Positions 40,159-48,298 of a stretch of 64,000 nucleotides of DNA are shown here, in pieces. The stretch covers positions 1 through 64,000 of IMG/VR virus record IMGVR_UViG_3300010413_000013; one strand, 5' to 3'. Both the position numbers and the translations under genes were made by a program. Each line of letters opens with the position of its first letter. Positions within the stretch are counted from its first letter, which is position 1. This DNA is from a virus. The notes beneath the pieces were generated by a model. It was not told the origin of the DNA and did not search any database. It worked only from the letters and a program-made list of their open reading frames with translations.

Positions 40159-41069
40159 AACCCACTGCTTTGTTTTGTGCTGATTTACATATTAGACTAC
40201 TTGCTCCAAAATGTAGAGAACAAGAAGAATTTGAAGAATCTATGTTTTCTAAACTAGGCCAATTAAATATATGGCAACATAGGTATAAAGTTCCTTTGGT
40301 AGTAGTAGGAGATGTGGGGAATATTCCTGAGTGGCCTAATATTCTTCTTACCAAAATGCTTCCTTACTGGTATCAAAGTGGTTGTAGAAGAATAGTAATA
40401 CCGGGGCAGCATGATCTACCAGAACATAGATTAAATCAGTGGATGTTTGGAGCATTAGGATTATTACATGGAATAGGTGCTATAGAAGTAGTAATAGATA
40501 GAGAAGAGCATGTAGTAAAATGGGGAGGAATCACTTTAACTTTCTCTGCTTGTCCTTATGGGGAAGATCCATTACACATTATGAAAGAGGGAATGCCAAA
40601 TATTCTACTGATACACAAATTAATAATAGACGATCTGGAAGAGAAATATTTAGGTAGTACTACTACTACTGCTAGATCCATGCTAAATAAATTTACTGAA
40701 TATGATTTAATAGTATCTGGTGATAACCACAAACCTTTTGTAATGAAGAAGGGAAGAAGATTATTAGTAAATTGTGGTAGTATGATGCGAACTAGAATAG
40801 ATCAAGTAGATCACAAACCTAGAGCATACCTATGGTATGCAGAAACAAACACAATAGAGCCTCTATTCTTCAAAATAAAAAGAGATGTAATAAAAAAGGT
40901 ATCAATCAGTGGAGGTAATTCAAAAGAAAGGATGAATACCTATGTCAAATATTTATCAAAGAAAGTAGACCTAAGTCTATCATATGAACACAACTTAAAA
41001 CAAATACTACTAAAAAACAAAACAGACAGAAAAGTAGAAAAAAAGATTTGGAGGTATGTAAATGGATAG
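40155..41069 (+). CDS. Mre11/SbcD/gp47-like nuclease
   Basis: This encodes 304 residues. The phosphoesterase blocks are in order: FCADLHIR (7-14), VVVGDVGNIPEW (about 49-60), IPGQHDLPEH (about 83-92), ILLIHK and SGDNHKPF (about 195). GDNH replaces the more usual GHxH, keeping the last His. With Rad50-type proteins it processes DNA ends and supplies single-stranded DNA for recombination and recombination-primed replication. It lies between the two halves of the Rad50-like protein, with short overlaps on both sides. Confidence 0.82.
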   Translation: MKPTALFCADLHIRLLAPKCREQEEFEESMFSKLGQLNIWQHRYKVPLVVVGDVGNIPEWPNILLTKMLPYWYQSGCRRIVIPGQHDLPEHRLNQWMFGALGLLHGIGAIEVVIDREEHVVKWGGITLTFSACPYGEDPLHIMKEGMPNILLIHKLIIDDLEEKYLGSTTTTARSMLNKFTEYDLIVSGDNHKPFVMKKGRRLLVNCGSMMRTRIDQVDHKPRAYLWYAETNTIEPLFFKIKRDVIKKVSISGGNSKERMNTYVKYLSKKVDLSLSYEHNLKQILLKNKTDRKVEKKIWRYVNG

Positions 41070-41298
41070 GACTGAAAAGCTACTACATCTTAAAGAAAAA
41101 ATTACTTCTATTGAAAAAAGAAAAGATAGACTAAAAGGTAGACTAGATTCCAATAACAAAGAACTATCAAAGATAGGATATAGAAATAACAAACATGCTA
41201 GAAAAGAACTGAAGAAGCTAAAAGTATTGAGGGATGAATATATGAGGCTACTAAGAAAAGAAGAAGAAAAGATAGAAGAATATGACGATATCAATTGA
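41062..41298 (+). CDS. Short coiled-coil protein of the Rad50 locus
   Basis: This encodes 78 residues, nearly all charged helix with heptad character (KLLHLKEKITSIEKRKDRLK, then LRDEYMRLLRKEEEKIEEYD). It overlaps the nuclease gene by 8 bases and the next gene by 17. It may extend or bridge the coiled coil between the two Rad50 halves. That role is inferred from position and sequence type. Confidence 0.6.
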   Translation: MDRTEKLLHLKEKITSIEKRKDRLKGRLDSNNKELSKIGYRNNKHARKELKKLKVLRDEYMRLLRKEEEKIEEYDDIN

Positions 41299-41917
41299 AC
41301 ACTACAAAGAGAGAATACAATTTCTAAAAGGAAAAGCAGCACAACTGCAAGAAGATTTGTTTTTACAAAATATAGAAAAAAGAAAGCTGAAGAAAGAATT
41401 AGACACGGCAAAAAAAGCACAAGCTATTATACAATATGCAGCACAAGCTACTCAAAAGAAAATAGAATATTCTATTAGTGAAATTACTTCTCTTTCTCTT
41501 TCTGCTGTATTTGATAGACCATATAAATTCATCTGTAGGTTTAAAAAATTTGGAAGTAAAAGTACCCATTGTGATTTTCTATTTAGTGTAGATGGAGAAG
41601 AAATAGATCCTACATCTTCTGATTCTGGAGGTGCTTGCAACATTGCTGCTTTAGGTCTACTATGTACTATATACACTTTAACACAACCAAAGACTAGACC
41701 TATTTTATTTATAGAAGAACCATTCTTAGAATTAAAAGGAAGGAGGGCAAATATTAGAGGACTGAAATTGATAAACTTATTGAGTAGAAAACTCGGTATT
41801 CAATTCATTATTATCAGTGATGAAAGAGTAGATATAAAATATATAAAGAAGTATTCAGATAAAGTGTTTAAAGCAACAATGGAAAAAGGAATATCTATCA
41901 TAAAGGAAATAAAATGA
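41282..41917 (+). CDS. Rad50/SbcC/gp46-like, C-terminal half
   Basis: This encodes 211 residues. Residues 5-65 are a descending coiled coil. DPTSSDSGGACNIAALGL (109-126) is the ABC signature region and PILFIEEPF (140-148) the Walker B motif, followed by IQFIIISDERVD as the D-loop/H-loop region. No Walker A is present, so it complements the protein at 39241-40158. There is no frameshift-like sign between them: each has its own start and the nuclease gene is between. It overlaps the MaoC-like gene by ATGA. Confidence 0.8.
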   Translation: MTISIEHYKERIQFLKGKAAQLQEDLFLQNIEKRKLKKELDTAKKAQAIIQYAAQATQKKIEYSISEITSLSLSAVFDRPYKFICRFKKFGSKSTHCDFLFSVDGEEIDPTSSDSGGACNIAALGLLCTIYTLTQPKTRPILFIEEPFLELKGRRANIRGLKLINLLSRKLGIQFIIISDERVDIKYIKKYSDKVFKATMEKGISIIKEIK

Positions 41918-42378
41918 ACGATAAGTTTAAATATTCTGGATTTGTAGGAATGGAGTTTTCTACTATTAATAGAGTAGAAAAAGAACATTTGGAAAACTAC
42001 ATAAAAATGAGTACAGATAATAATCCAATACATTATAGTGATAGTGTAGCACAAAGAACAATCTTCAAAACGTGTATAGTACCGGGAGTAGTACTACTAG
42101 GATTTGTTGCTGGTTGTATCGAAAATAGTGCAAGATTGTTATTGAAAAACCACATTCCTATTATAAAAAACTTTGAAGCAAAGTTTATTAATCCTGCCCA
42201 TTTTGGAGATGTAATAAAAACAGATTTGCTTATTTCAAGCACAAAATATAATACGATAGGAGCATATATTTATTGTGGTTTATTAAAAACAAACAGGACA
42301 ATATTAACAGTAGAAACTAATTTTAAACTAATAGAAGTAAAGGAGGAAAAAACAGAATGCCAATGCCAGATTTTATAG
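41914..42378 (+). CDS. MaoC-like hotdog-fold hydratase
   Basis: This encodes 154 residues. DNNPIHYSD (about residues 35-43) contains the Asp-x4-His catalytic pair of (R)-specific enoyl-CoA hydratases, followed by FKTCIVPGVVLLGFVAGCIE, the conserved central helix with its PG. The C-terminus gives the hotdog strands (NFEAKFINPAHFGDVIKTDL). Family members hydrate enoyl-CoA or enoyl-ACP. Such an enzyme is uncommon in phages, and its coupling (ATGA) to a recombination gene is unexpected. The substrate is unknown. Confidence 0.75.
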   Translation: MNDKFKYSGFVGMEFSTINRVEKEHLENYIKMSTDNNPIHYSDSVAQRTIFKTCIVPGVVLLGFVAGCIENSARLLLKNHIPIIKNFEAKFINPAHFGDVIKTDLLISSTKYNTIGAYIYCGLLKTNRTILTVETNFKLIEVKEEKTECQCQIL

Positions 42379-42836
42379 AATGTTCTTGTGCAGTATGTGC
42401 TAAACAATGTAATTTTAGACCGGGATATTTTAAACCAGAAGAGATAGATAAGGTAGCAAAATATCTTAACATGGATGTAGAAACGGTTTTCTACTCCTTC
42501 CTTGCTGTAGATTGGGATGACAGAGAGGAACACAATGGAGAAGTAATATTTATTATTGCTCCAGCATTAAAAGATTCTCATACTGGAGTAGAGTATCCAG
42601 AGTATCCTTCTGGTGAATGTTCCTTCTATATGAATAAGACATGCACCATTTATCCTGTTAGACCTTTTGAATGTAGACTTTTCGATCACAGACTTTCACA
42701 AGATTACTATAGAGAGAAGAGATTGGAAGTAGTTCAAAGCTGGAAGGGTAAAACAGAGATGATAGAAAAACTTCTTGGTAGACCTCCACAAGCAAAGACA
42801 TTACATCTCCAAGATATAGTTAATCACTGGTGGTAG
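42357..42836 (+). CDS. YkgJ-type cysteine-cluster protein
   Basis: This encodes 159 residues with AAAGGAGGAAAAAACAGA as the ribosome site inside the preceding gene. CSCAVCAKQC at the N-terminus, SGECSFY and NKTCTIYPVRPFECRLFDHR match the YkgJ/UPF0153 family with its CxxxC...C...YPxRPxxCR pattern, which binds zinc or iron. The role of the family is uncertain. It is the last gene of the rightward unit. Confidence 0.8.
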   Translation: MPMPDFIECSCAVCAKQCNFRPGYFKPEEIDKVAKYLNMDVETVFYSFLAVDWDDREEHNGEVIFIIAPALKDSHTGVEYPEYPSGECSFYMNKTCTIYPVRPFECRLFDHRLSQDYYREKRLEVVQSWKGKTEMIEKLLGRPPQAKTLHLQDIVNHWW

Positions 42837-42845
42837 TCAACATAA

Positions 42846-42879
42846 ATCCCCTATGGTAAAAACATCTACCATAGGGGAT
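42846..42879. terminator. Bidirectional hairpin between converging units
   Basis: ATCCCCTATGGTA and its exact complement form 13-bp arms with an 8-base loop. It lies 10 bases after the last plus-strand stop and 37 bases after the last minus-strand stop. U-tracts are weak on both sides. Confidence 0.65.
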
Positions 42880-42915
42880 AGACCAGTAGAGAAAACGGCA
42901 AAAAACTCCACTGGA

Positions 42916-43077
42916 TTATTTAAGCTTGTTTAGTAATGTATCCGTTTTATCACTTTCTGCTTTAATTGCTTCTATTACTTCTGCTTCTGATTTACCACTA
43001 ATCTGCTGGAGAAGTAAAATACCTAACAGCACTAGATCGGATGCTGTATTAATCATTTTTAATTTTTCATTATCCAT
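42916..43077 (-). CDS. Small helical protein, last gene of the late unit
   Basis: This encodes 53 residues with GGAGGTGAACG before the ATG and an 8-base overlap with the lipoprotein gene. It has a hydrophobic stretch (TASDLVLLGILLLQQISG) followed by an acidic helix (EAEVIEAIKAESDKTDTL). It may be part of the lysis block. Confidence 0.6.
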   Translation of the reverse strand: MDNEKLKMINTASDLVLLGILLLQQISGKSEAEVIEAIKAESDKTDTLLNKLK

Positions 43078-43405
43078 CGTTCACCTCCATCAGTATTTCT
43101 ATAATAGCATTTTTAATCTTGATCCAAGTCATAAGATCATTACCAAAATCATAATCTTCTCCTAACATTACTTCCCAACCATCCAACAAAGCATCTGCAC
43201 TAGTGAATAGTTCCTTTGCTTTTATGTGTGTTTCCATTGGTATCTGATCTTGTACTATTAAATACTGCTCAATGAGTAGATTAAGTTCTGTTCTAGCTGC
43301 TAGATATTTCTTATCAGAAGTATTTAAAGCTGTTGTAGCACAACCTATCCCAAATAGTAGGAGGGCTGCTATAATAGCACTCTTATAAATCCAATTTCTT
43401 TTCAT
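43070..43405 (-). CDS. Small lipoprotein, possible outer spanin
   Basis: This encodes 111 residues. The N-terminus (MKRNWIYKSAIIAALLLFGI, then GCATT) is a lipoprotein-type signal with Cys at 22, although the lipobox is not perfect. The mature part is helical. With the membrane coiled-coil protein two genes upstream it could form a two-component spanin, which fuses inner and outer membranes at lysis. The proteins are not nested as many spanins are. A different envelope role is possible. Confidence 0.55.
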   Translation of the reverse strand: MKRNWIYKSAIIAALLLFGIGCATTALNTSDKKYLAARTELNLLIEQYLIVQDQIPMETHIKAKELFTSADALLDGWEVMLGEDYDFGNDLMTWIKIKNAIIEILMEVNDG

Positions 43406-43415
43406 AGTTTCCCTC

Positions 43416-43622
43416 CTACATAGTAATTTTCTTACTAGCTGTTACTCTTCCAATAATGGTTAAAACTACTCCAACAGCACCACCGATAGCAGTAGCAATA
43501 TCTGCTAGGGTAATCTGGTCGTCTGCATTTAGAGTATATCCAAAACCAGAAAGAATAAGAGCTACCAACATAAAAATAGATCCCCAAATAGTTTTACTTG
43601 CATACCATTTTTTTGTATCCAT
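43416..43622 (-). CDS. Holin
   Basis: This encodes 68 residues. KKWYASKTIWGSIFMLVALI begins a first membrane helix, and DIATAIGGAVGVVLTIIGRV is the second, followed by a basic end. The WYxSKTIWG start is typical of small phage holins found beside M15 endolysins. It would form the pores that release the endolysin. Start and stop are spaced 3-10 bases from its neighbours. Confidence 0.75.
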   Translation of the reverse strand: MDTKKWYASKTIWGSIFMLVALILSGFGYTLNADDQITLADIATAIGGAVGVVLTIIGRVTASKKITM

Positions 43623-43625
43623 GAT

Positions 43626-43964
43626 TTAATCTCCTTTTTCTTTTTTGTCTTTGATAAGTACTTTAAGCATTCCTTCTATGTTTGCTGTTTTTTCTCTCAT
43701 ATCAGCTACATCGTCTTTAATATCTTTTATATCGCCTTTCATTTCTTCTACACAATTATCTACATCTTGTTTTCTTTGGTGTATTGTTTCTTCGTTTTTT
43801 TGTACATCCTTCTTTAGTAGTTTTACTTGTTCATCAGCATCTACTGCTTTATTAAATACAAAAGCTGCCATAAATCCTAAAACAGTAAGCAAAGATCCCA
43901 AAGCTAGCTTTCTTATGAGAGGACCATAACCATTTACTACTTGTTTTATTCTGTTTTTTACCAC
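43626..43964 (-). CDS. Membrane-anchored coiled-coil protein, possible inner spanin
   Basis: This encodes 112 residues. A transmembrane helix (LALGSLLTVLGFMAAFVF, about residues 20-37) is followed by a long charged coiled coil (EQVKLLKKDVQKNEETIHQR and MKGDIKDIKDDVADMREKTA). This is the plan of inner spanins, but also of some tail or holin-associated proteins. Position between endolysin and holin supports a lysis role. Confidence 0.6.
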   Translation of the reverse strand: MVKNRIKQVVNGYGPLIRKLALGSLLTVLGFMAAFVFNKAVDADEQVKLLKKDVQKNEETIHQRKQDVDNCVEEMKGDIKDIKDDVADMREKTANIEGMLKVLIKDKKEKGD

Positions 43965-43984
43965 TTTACATTTTAGCCTCCTTT

Positions 43985-44425
43985 CTACTCTCTTAATTCA
44001 AAATGTGGTAGGTCATCAAAAGTTTGGTCATTTACTCTTCTATTCATGTTCCAATCAGCACCGTGTCTAATTTTTATTCCCATCTGTGCAGCTACTCCTA
44101 AGACAAAACCACTGAAGTAATACCATTCTGCTAAATCTTTACTATATGTCTTCGTTCTATAATCAGGCCAAACTACATTTGGTCTATCTAGTCCCCAACA
44201 TCTCCAAGGTACTACATCTACTGCTATAGAAGGTAGTTTGTTATGTGCGCTATTAGGCCAACGTACTTTACTTACTTCTCTTGGTAAAGCATTTTGCTCC
44301 TCCATAGTTCTATGTCCACATAAGACAGCACAATCCCAATGTTGTACTACTGTTTCAAATAGTAGTATCAGTGGTTGTCTACAAGTATAAAGTCTTTGTT
44401 TGCTTATTTTCCCAAAGTATGGCAT
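43985..44425 (-). CDS. M15-family peptidase endolysin
   Basis: This encodes 146 residues. CGHRTMEEQNAL, then SAHNKLPSIAVDVVPW (first His and Asp zinc ligands) and GADWN...DLPHFEL (last His with preceding acid) match the VanY/M15C L-alanyl-D-glutamate or D-Ala-D-Ala peptidases used as endolysins. It cuts the peptide cross-bridges of the cell wall. There is no signal peptide, so holin is required for release. It ends just before the spanin-like gene and overlaps the upstream gene by one base. Confidence 0.85.
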   Translation of the reverse strand: MPYFGKISKQRLYTCRQPLILLFETVVQHWDCAVLCGHRTMEEQNALPREVSKVRWPNSAHNKLPSIAVDVVPWRCWGLDRPNVVWPDYRTKTYSKDLAEWYYFSGFVLGVAAQMGIKIRHGADWNMNRRVNDQTFDDLPHFELRE

Positions 44426-44853
44426 TAGTCATCATCTTTTAATATAAGTATAGGTTTTATAAAATTTAATTCTATACCACTAATAGCAATTGGTAAGTCA
44501 TCTAACGTTGCTTCTATTCTATTCACTGGTATTTCTACTTCTTCTTTAAGAAAAGAATCTAAATCTTCTGTATAAGCTCTTAAATCTTCTATACTGTACT
44601 GGTTCCCATTTCTCAAAACTATTTCACCTTTATCATCCTTCTTGGCATGTCTTTTACTTAATTCATCTTTCAAAGTAGCAAACTTTTTATACTCCTCTTT
44701 CAAATATTCACAAACTCTAAGTACTCTATTCAGTACTTTGGTATTTCTAAACTCTCTCTTTAGTAGAGATTGATAGACACCATGATTAATTAATTCTAAA
44801 TGCTCATATGTAACTTTTACTCTTTCTTCTTTAGCCGTTTGTTTTTTTGCCAT
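44425..44853 (-). CDS. Protein of unknown function between tail and lysis genes
   Basis: This encodes 142 residues with AAGGAGATTTTAAA upstream. It is helical in the first two thirds (HLELINHGVYQSLLKREFRN, VLRVCEYLKEEYKKF) and ends in a small beta part (GIELNFIKPILILKDDD). It is similar in plan to small phage proteins found between tail fibre and endolysin genes. Function unknown. Confidence 0.65.
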   Translation of the reverse strand: MAKKQTAKEERVKVTYEHLELINHGVYQSLLKREFRNTKVLNRVLRVCEYLKEEYKKFATLKDELSKRHAKKDDKGEIVLRNGNQYSIEDLRAYTEDLDSFLKEEVEIPVNRIEATLDDLPIAISGIELNFIKPILILKDDD

Positions 44854-44865
44854 TTTAAAATCTCC

Positions 44866-47800
44866 TTATGCTGCTTTTAATAATTCTATCTCCTCTCTTA
44901 GTTCTTTTATTTCATCGTGTAATTCCTGTACATATTTCACTGTATAGGCTATCTCTACTCCACTGTTTGTACAATATTCTGATTTTCCGTTTGGGTGTAT
45001 TACTTCTCTTACTGCTTTATCTAATCCAACCTTCAACCATTCTTGTGCTGTTATACTTGCTATCACTTTATCAGGTAGTAGATCCATTGTATGATATTTA
45101 GGAGTTATACTTCTCATTTTGTCTTTAATAGAATCTTGCATAGGTATAATATTTGCTTTTCTTCTTTCATCAGAGGTATCCCAATCTTGATAGACATAAG
45201 TATAACCATCTCCTCTTACATACATTAATCCCGATTCACTTGAATTTTCTACTATAAGTGGATAATATGAAGAAGTAGCTCCTCTTGCTGTCGCTCTAAG
45301 AGTAACATAATCATTATCACTACCTCCCCCGAAAACACAATTAAGAGCATAAACTCTATCCCAAGGATAACTACTAGTTCCTAAATATACAGCATCATCA
45401 CTGTCTGGATAAATACCACCATAACTACCACTTGGAGTATAGAAAAAATAAATATCCAAATCATTATCATGTAGAGCAACTAAAAACTGCGAAGTACTAC
45501 CGGTCCAAGGATGTAAATATAAAAGAGAAGAGGTAGTAATTTCATCACTATAAAATGCCTGTATATAAAACTCTGCATTTAAATATGAAAACATATTTAA
45601 AGCACTATCAGTATTTGGATCATTCCAAACTATAACTGCTGGATCTGAAGCATCAGCAAGCATGGTAATGTCGCTTCCTGCTGTTAATGCCAAAGAAGAA
45701 ACACCGTTTGATCCAATAGAAAGATATTCACTATTACCAATTTTAAAATATAAATTACCATCACCATCTATTAAACAATGTGCATAACTTTCATTTCCTA
45801 TTGTTACTTCTTCTGTGGTTAAATCCAGATTGAAGTATAAAATTGCAGCAGTAGTATATCCTTGAATACCATTATTATTAATAATCATTCCACCGGGATC
45901 TGTATCAGAATCTTGTCCAGAAGGATCTGCACTTGTTTTAATTACTCCACTAGTATAAACTTGTATCTCACACTCTTTAACATATCCATGAAAAATAGTA
46001 GCAGTACTTCCATCAATGGGAATATCCAGTGTAATACCATACAAATGATGTATCATTCTGATACCCATTGTTGGATCTAGTAAAATGTAATCCTGCCCAC
46101 TACCCACTCTAAGGATACCGGGAAGTACTGCTGGAATACTACCAGAAGAAACGGTAGATTGACTACCAACTATCAAAGGTTGCCAAACTACCATTGTTCC
46201 ATTTTGAGAAAGAGTAAGTCCTTGTGGTGCTAGATCTTCAAAATTATCTAAAGTCCATTTATAAATAGTAGCTTCTATCTTTAAAGAACAATCTTTATTT
46301 ACTTCTATACTATCTATTAATGCTTCGTATAAACCACCATACTTGGTATCATTGATAGTAACAAGTTCACCGGGTAGTAATCCTGTTCTATGTGGACCTA
46401 ATACAAAGGTTATTTCTGCTTTTCTACCATACTTCCACTGATAGTAGAGCATCCCTAGCTTTTGAGCATTTACTGAATCATTAACAAAAGGAACTTCAAA
46501 CAGATCACCAGAATATTCATTTGTATTTATTTTAGCAGGAACAGTAAATCTAGTTAGCTGATCTATTGGTTCATCTGTTTGTTGATAGGCAATGTCTCCA
46601 CAATCATAAAAAACATCCTTGGTAAATAAAGAGTAGTCAAAAGTAGTATGCTTTTGTTCATTGCATTTTATATCTGCATCTGTTAAAGTAGCTTGTGAAG
46701 TAGTATCTAATACTCTTAGTGTTATGTGTCCTTGGCAATAATCAAAAGCACAATGACATTGTGAAAGAAGATTTGCTATTAATTCTTTTCTATCTATTCT
46801 CTTCCAGAAACCGTGATTCCATTCTAGATTCCATGCAGAACTATCAAATGTAGTAGCAGCATCAGAGAAATCTAATAGATGTCTAGGAATACCCATATCT
46901 ACTAAGATATACTCTAATACATCAGCAGGATTTGTTATAGATACAGTATCACTTCGACTAAACTTTACTAGTGCATCTTCTAACCAAGCACCATCACCTT
47001 TCCATAAACCATTAGTAACAGGAGAAGCAGGAGGACTACTACTATCGCCAGTGGTAGGAACAAATTGGAAACATCTATAAGTTCCACCAGTATTCCCTGT
47101 TTCCGTAGTTTGATTAAATTCATATGTACCATTTTCCCATACTGAGTTTCCATACTTCCTAGGTGCTCTTACTTTGGTAACAGTATAGGTGGGACCAGAA
47201 GGACCGAGTAGATATCTTCTATCATTGCTGACAAAAACAGCACGAAGTGGAATATAAGCAGTACCAAATACTACTGGTACTATAGCACCATCATCTCTAT
47301 TACCGTAGTCATTATCTTCTTCTGGAAATTCATTGGAAGTCAAAGGACTATTAGGCCACGTTCCTTTTAAGAACTTGTAAATATAATCTACACAATCAAA
47401 TTTTAAAGTTTCTTCTACTGTCTGTGGAGTTACTTTTGCAGTAAGTAGAAATTCATAGAAGACATCTTCATTTGTTCCATCACTTAGGACTTGCCGAATC
47501 ATTACTTTACAAGCATCAAAGTCTTCTGGAGTTAGAGCATTATTTGGATTTACTACTGTAAAAGTACATCTAGAAGGTGCTTGTAAATCAAACTCACTCT
47601 TTGCTCTAGTCATTTTTGAGAAGTTAAAATCTTTAATCTTGGCAGTATAATTATGCCCATCATAAGCACAATTAGTAGTACTCCATCTATAAGTAGGTGT
47701 AGCAGGATATCCAGAGGAGTCATCTGTCATAATCGCACCACCACCCACACCAAAGGTAACATCTGAATCACCTTGAAAAGCTACAGCTTGCCCACCAGCA

Positions 47801-47886
47801 TATAAAGTAAATTCAAAAAGCCACTTTACTTCTAGATTTGGTTCAGTTAAAATAACTTCCTGTATGGAATCTAAATCAATAGTCAT
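44866..47886 (-). CDS. Tail hub/receptor-binding protein with S74 chaperone
   Basis: This encodes 1006 residues. The N-terminal half (about 1-560) looks like a baseplate hub/Tal-type protein (FNFSKMTRAKSEFDLQAPSR, ELIANLLSQCHCAFDYCQGH, EVNKDCSLKIEATIYKWTLD). The middle is beta-rich fibre. The C-terminus is an intramolecular chaperone of the S74/endosialidase type: YPWDRVYALNCVFGG, SDERRKANIIPM, and a terminal coiled coil ELHDEIKELREEIELLKAA. The conserved Ser-Asp in SDERRK is where self-cleavage occurs in this family. The hub and the fibre tip in one protein suggest a compact tail tip. Confidence 0.78.
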   Translation of the reverse strand: MTIDLDSIQEVILTEPNLEVKWLFEFTLYAGGQAVAFQGDSDVTFGVGGGAIMTDDSSGYPATPTYRWSTTNCAYDGHNYTAKIKDFNFSKMTRAKSEFDLQAPSRCTFTVVNPNNALTPEDFDACKVMIRQVLSDGTNEDVFYEFLLTAKVTPQTVEETLKFDCVDYIYKFLKGTWPNSPLTSNEFPEEDNDYGNRDDGAIVPVVFGTAYIPLRAVFVSNDRRYLLGPSGPTYTVTKVRAPRKYGNSVWENGTYEFNQTTETGNTGGTYRCFQFVPTTGDSSSPPASPVTNGLWKGDGAWLEDALVKFSRSDTVSITNPADVLEYILVDMGIPRHLLDFSDAATTFDSSAWNLEWNHGFWKRIDRKELIANLLSQCHCAFDYCQGHITLRVLDTTSQATLTDADIKCNEQKHTTFDYSLFTKDVFYDCGDIAYQQTDEPIDQLTRFTVPAKINTNEYSGDLFEVPFVNDSVNAQKLGMLYYQWKYGRKAEITFVLGPHRTGLLPGELVTINDTKYGGLYEALIDSIEVNKDCSLKIEATIYKWTLDNFEDLAPQGLTLSQNGTMVVWQPLIVGSQSTVSSGSIPAVLPGILRVGSGQDYILLDPTMGIRMIHHLYGITLDIPIDGSTATIFHGYVKECEIQVYTSGVIKTSADPSGQDSDTDPGGMIINNNGIQGYTTAAILYFNLDLTTEEVTIGNESYAHCLIDGDGNLYFKIGNSEYLSIGSNGVSSLALTAGSDITMLADASDPAVIVWNDPNTDSALNMFSYLNAEFYIQAFYSDEITTSSLLYLHPWTGSTSQFLVALHDNDLDIYFFYTPSGSYGGIYPDSDDAVYLGTSSYPWDRVYALNCVFGGGSDNDYVTLRATARGATSSYYPLIVENSSESGLMYVRGDGYTYVYQDWDTSDERRKANIIPMQDSIKDKMRSITPKYHTMDLLPDKVIASITAQEWLKVGLDKAVREVIHPNGKSEYCTNSGVEIAYTVKYVQELHDEIKELREEIELLKAA

Positions 47887-48287
47887 TATGATACATAGCC
47901 TAACACTTTAAATTTGATAGAAACAGAATGGGCATATCTACCAAAACTCCTTGGGAGTCTTCCAACAAACTTTACTACATATGTATTTCCATCATAATGT
48001 GTCCACTGAATACTTCTTGCTGTCCCATTAGCTTTACTGCTATTATGATAGAACTCCATTATAGTACCAGCATCAGCAGCCGACATATGATCCCACCGCA
48101 AAGTAGCAAAAAATATAGAAGCATTAGACAAGGCTATACTACTTTCAGATCCATCATCATATTCATGGGTAATTATATTTTTATAACCTTCTTCTTCTAT
48201 TACTTCTTGTGGTTGTAGAGTTAGAGTATCACCAGTATAATCTGCCGTATCAGCAGATAAATAATCTTTCATAGTCTTTGCTGCCAT
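47886..48287 (-). CDS. Minor tail protein, distal-tail-like
   Basis: This encodes 133 residues. A beta-rich small domain (STLR-like SIFFATLRWDHMSAADAGTI, then SIQWTHYDGNTYVVKFVGRL and SVSIKFKVLGYV) fits short tail-tip proteins found between the tape measure and hub. Start and stop overlap neighbours closely (TAATG with the hub gene). The exact role in the tail tip is not certain. Confidence 0.65.
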   Translation of the reverse strand: MAAKTMKDYLSADTADYTGDTLTLQPQEVIEEEGYKNIITHEYDDGSESSIALSNASIFFATLRWDHMSAADAGTIMEFYHNSSKANGTARSIQWTHYDGNTYVVKFVGRLPRSFGRYAHSVSIKFKVLGYVS

Positions 48288-48298
48288 ACTTTCGCCTC

